Source of the DNA: Eubacterium sp.
GTDB lineage: Bacteria; Bacillota; Clostridia; Lachnospirales; CAG-274
Direction of reading: 5' to 3'
Assembly: GCA_020859645.1 (NCBI GenBank)
Contig: JAJBVU010000318.1
Location: 1-5,792 of the forward strand
Length of the DNA: 5,792 nucleotides
Under the pieces are notes generated by a model. The model was not told the origin of the DNA. It was given only the letters and a program-made list of their open reading frames with translations, and searched no databases. How positions within the stretch are numbered: position 1 is the stretch's first letter; every line of letters starts with the position of its first letter. Both the position numbers and the translations under genes were made by a program. Shown one piece after another: positions 5,050 to 5,792 of the stretch.

Positions 5050-5084
5050 TTGACTGTAAATTACAAAAGAAAGAAGGTATATCC

Positions 5085-5468
5085 GTGGTTTTTAATATTG
5101 ACTGTGCCAGAACCATCCTCTTAACAATAGAAGACTTCAACACCCCTTGCAAAATCAGCTTAGACGAGCTTGCCGAAGCTATCCCTCAGTTTTCACAAAA
5201 CGAACTGGCTTATTGCTGCACGAAGCTTTATGAAGGGGGTTTGCTGAACGTAACCTTTGTTAATATGTTAGGCTCAGGTCGCCAAATTAAAACCGTCAAT
5301 GATATAACCTATTCCGGACATAGCTTCTTAGAAAATATTCGTAACGATGAAAATTATTCTAAAGTCAAAACCGCACTCCGAAAAATCGGCTCTTCTTCTC
5401 TTTCAATTGTTCCTCAAGTTGCCGCTCTTATCATTGAAGAGAAAATTTCGGCTTATTTTAAGCGATAA
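5085..5468 (+). CDS. DUF2513-like protein
   Basis: The start is a GTG at 5085, preceded by AAGAAGG 7 nt upstream; a longer reading from 5040 would begin inside the promoter. The product is 127 residues. It follows the pattern of DUF2513, small winged-helix-like proteins common in Firmicutes prophages: an N-terminal helix with CARTILLTIED, a Y--KLYEGGLLN segment where the family usually has L-EAGLI, and DITYSGHSFLENIR near residues 73-86, equivalent to the family's LTW-GHEFLD-IR. The rest (SKVKTALRKIGSSSLSIVPQVAA) also fits. Its biochemical role is not known; family placement is from memory of the pattern. It is transcribed away from the XRE gene, and its last 16 bp overlap the end of the small membrane gene on the other strand. 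Confidence 0.8.
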   Translation: MVFNIDCARTILLTIEDFNTPCKISLDELAEAIPQFSQNELAYCCTKLYEGGLLNVTFVNMLGSGRQIKTVNDITYSGHSFLENIRNDENYSKVKTALRKIGSSSLSIVPQVAALIIEEKISAYFKR

Positions 5469-5638
5469 TGCCTCTTCAAAGCCTTAATTCCTATTTTCCT
5501 CGCCTCTTCTGCGCCGATTTCTTCTTTATATTTGTCGGTTATATAATATAAAAGTCCAAATGCCGTAAAATAATATACAGCCGCTTTGAACCCTAAATAT
5601 ATAACCGCCAAACTCAGCCCTAATATAGCAATTTTCAT
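5453..5638 (-). CDS. Small membrane protein, 61 residues
   Basis: The ATG at 5638 is chosen over an in-frame start at 5653 because GAGGAGGG (5644-5651) lies 5 nt upstream of it and overlaps the stop codon of the preceding fragment. The protein has a hydrophobic first half (about residues 3-33, IAILGLSLAVIYLGF then AAVYYFTAFGLLYYI), enough for one long or two short membrane segments, and a charged, helical, cytoplasm-like end (DKYKEEIGAEEARKIGIKALKRH). I recognise the type (short prophage membrane proteins) but no named family. It converges on the DUF2513-like gene with a 16-bp overlap and no terminator between them, so the two transcripts would be antisense to each other. Confidence 0.7.
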   Translation of the reverse strand: MKIAILGLSLAVIYLGFKAAVYYFTAFGLLYYITDKYKEEIGAEEARKIGIKALKRHYRLK

Positions 5639-5649
5639 TAAATCCCTCC

Positions 5650-5742
5650 TCACGCCGTTTCGCTCTGATTATAAAAAATCTCTTGAACTGACTTTCCAAA
5701 ATATTTAGCAATTTCAACGCTCTTTATTTCAATAAATAACAA
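5650..5742 (-). pseudogene. Remnant of an XRE-type regulator (C-terminal end)
   Basis: A frame of 30 codons from a TTG at 5742 reads SVEIAKYFGKSVQEIFYNQ near its end, closely resembling the last helix of small XRE-family regulators (typical pattern ALKIAKVFGVSVEEIFYYEE). The preceding helix-turn-helix is absent: upstream of the TTG the frame is closed by TAA, and the 50 bp left in the window encode nothing similar in any frame I checked. I therefore read it as a truncated remnant. Its TGA (5650-5652) abuts the ribosome site of the small membrane gene, which may once have been co-transcribed. A perfect TATAAT (minus strand, 5668-5673) inside it lacks a good -35 box but could now serve that gene. 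Confidence 0.45.
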
Positions 5743-5770
5743 AAACCCTTAACTTTTTACAACTTCTGTA

Positions 5771-5790
5771 TTGACATTGTATAACTTATA
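5771..5790 (+). promoter_or_regulatory. Partial promoter with short palindrome at right edge
   Basis: A perfect -35 box TTGACA (5771-5776) points rightward; a -10 box at the usual 17-bp spacing would start at 5794, just outside the window. An 11-bp palindrome TATAACTTATA (5780-5790) fills the spacer, where a repressor operator would be expected. Only the left half of this promoter is visible. Confidence 0.4.
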
Positions 5791-5792
5791 TG

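Overview
The window looks like a decayed prophage or phage-derived island in a low-to-moderate GC Firmicute, most likely a Clostridia gut or rumen lineage. The reasons are strong AGGAGG-type ribosome sites, GTG and TTG starts, tightly packed or overlapping genes, XkdQ-like tail genes, and an XRE/DUF2513-type control region. The species cannot be named from the sequence.

Layout, left to right. (1) 1-300: a near-consensus leftward sigma-A promoter at the edge, then a rightward promoter driving a 30-residue single-span membrane peptide. A strong hairpin that can work in both directions ends this unit and the leftward operon. (2) 299-3741: a leftward five-gene operon, read right to left. It holds a 266-residue protein with only the C-terminal half of an IS110/IS116 transposase, a 119-residue unknown, a 62-residue Cys-rich protein, a tail-assembly-chaperone-like gene with a textbook -1 slippery site (A AAA AAC), and an XkdQ-like tail gene fused to a Cys/His peptidase domain. 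A single-base frameshift splits the last gene. The chaperone fusion runs straight into xkdQ, with no tape-measure gene between them. (3) 3742-4509: about 770 bp without a supportable gene. It contains palindromes and a striking array of 27 units with an 18-bp step (36-bp super-period), followed by a cluster of hairpins. (4) 4510-5792: a regulatory block. It has an XRE-type repressor-like gene (leftward) divergent from a DUF2513-like gene (rightward, with its own extended -10 promoter), a small membrane-protein gene overlapping it tail to tail, a remnant of a second XRE-type regulator, and a TTGACA box with a short palindrome at the right edge.

How the genes may work together: the right-hand block looks like a lysogeny or maintenance control region. 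The left-hand operon is what remains of a tail module, preceded by three accessory genes that are translationally packed with it. The absent tape measure, the truncated xkdQ reading frame and the terminator straight after it argue that this is not a complete tail cassette. The two most unusual items are the 18/36-bp array and the orphan IS110 C-terminal-domain protein encoded about 100 bp from it. Whether they are functionally linked cannot be decided from sequence alone.
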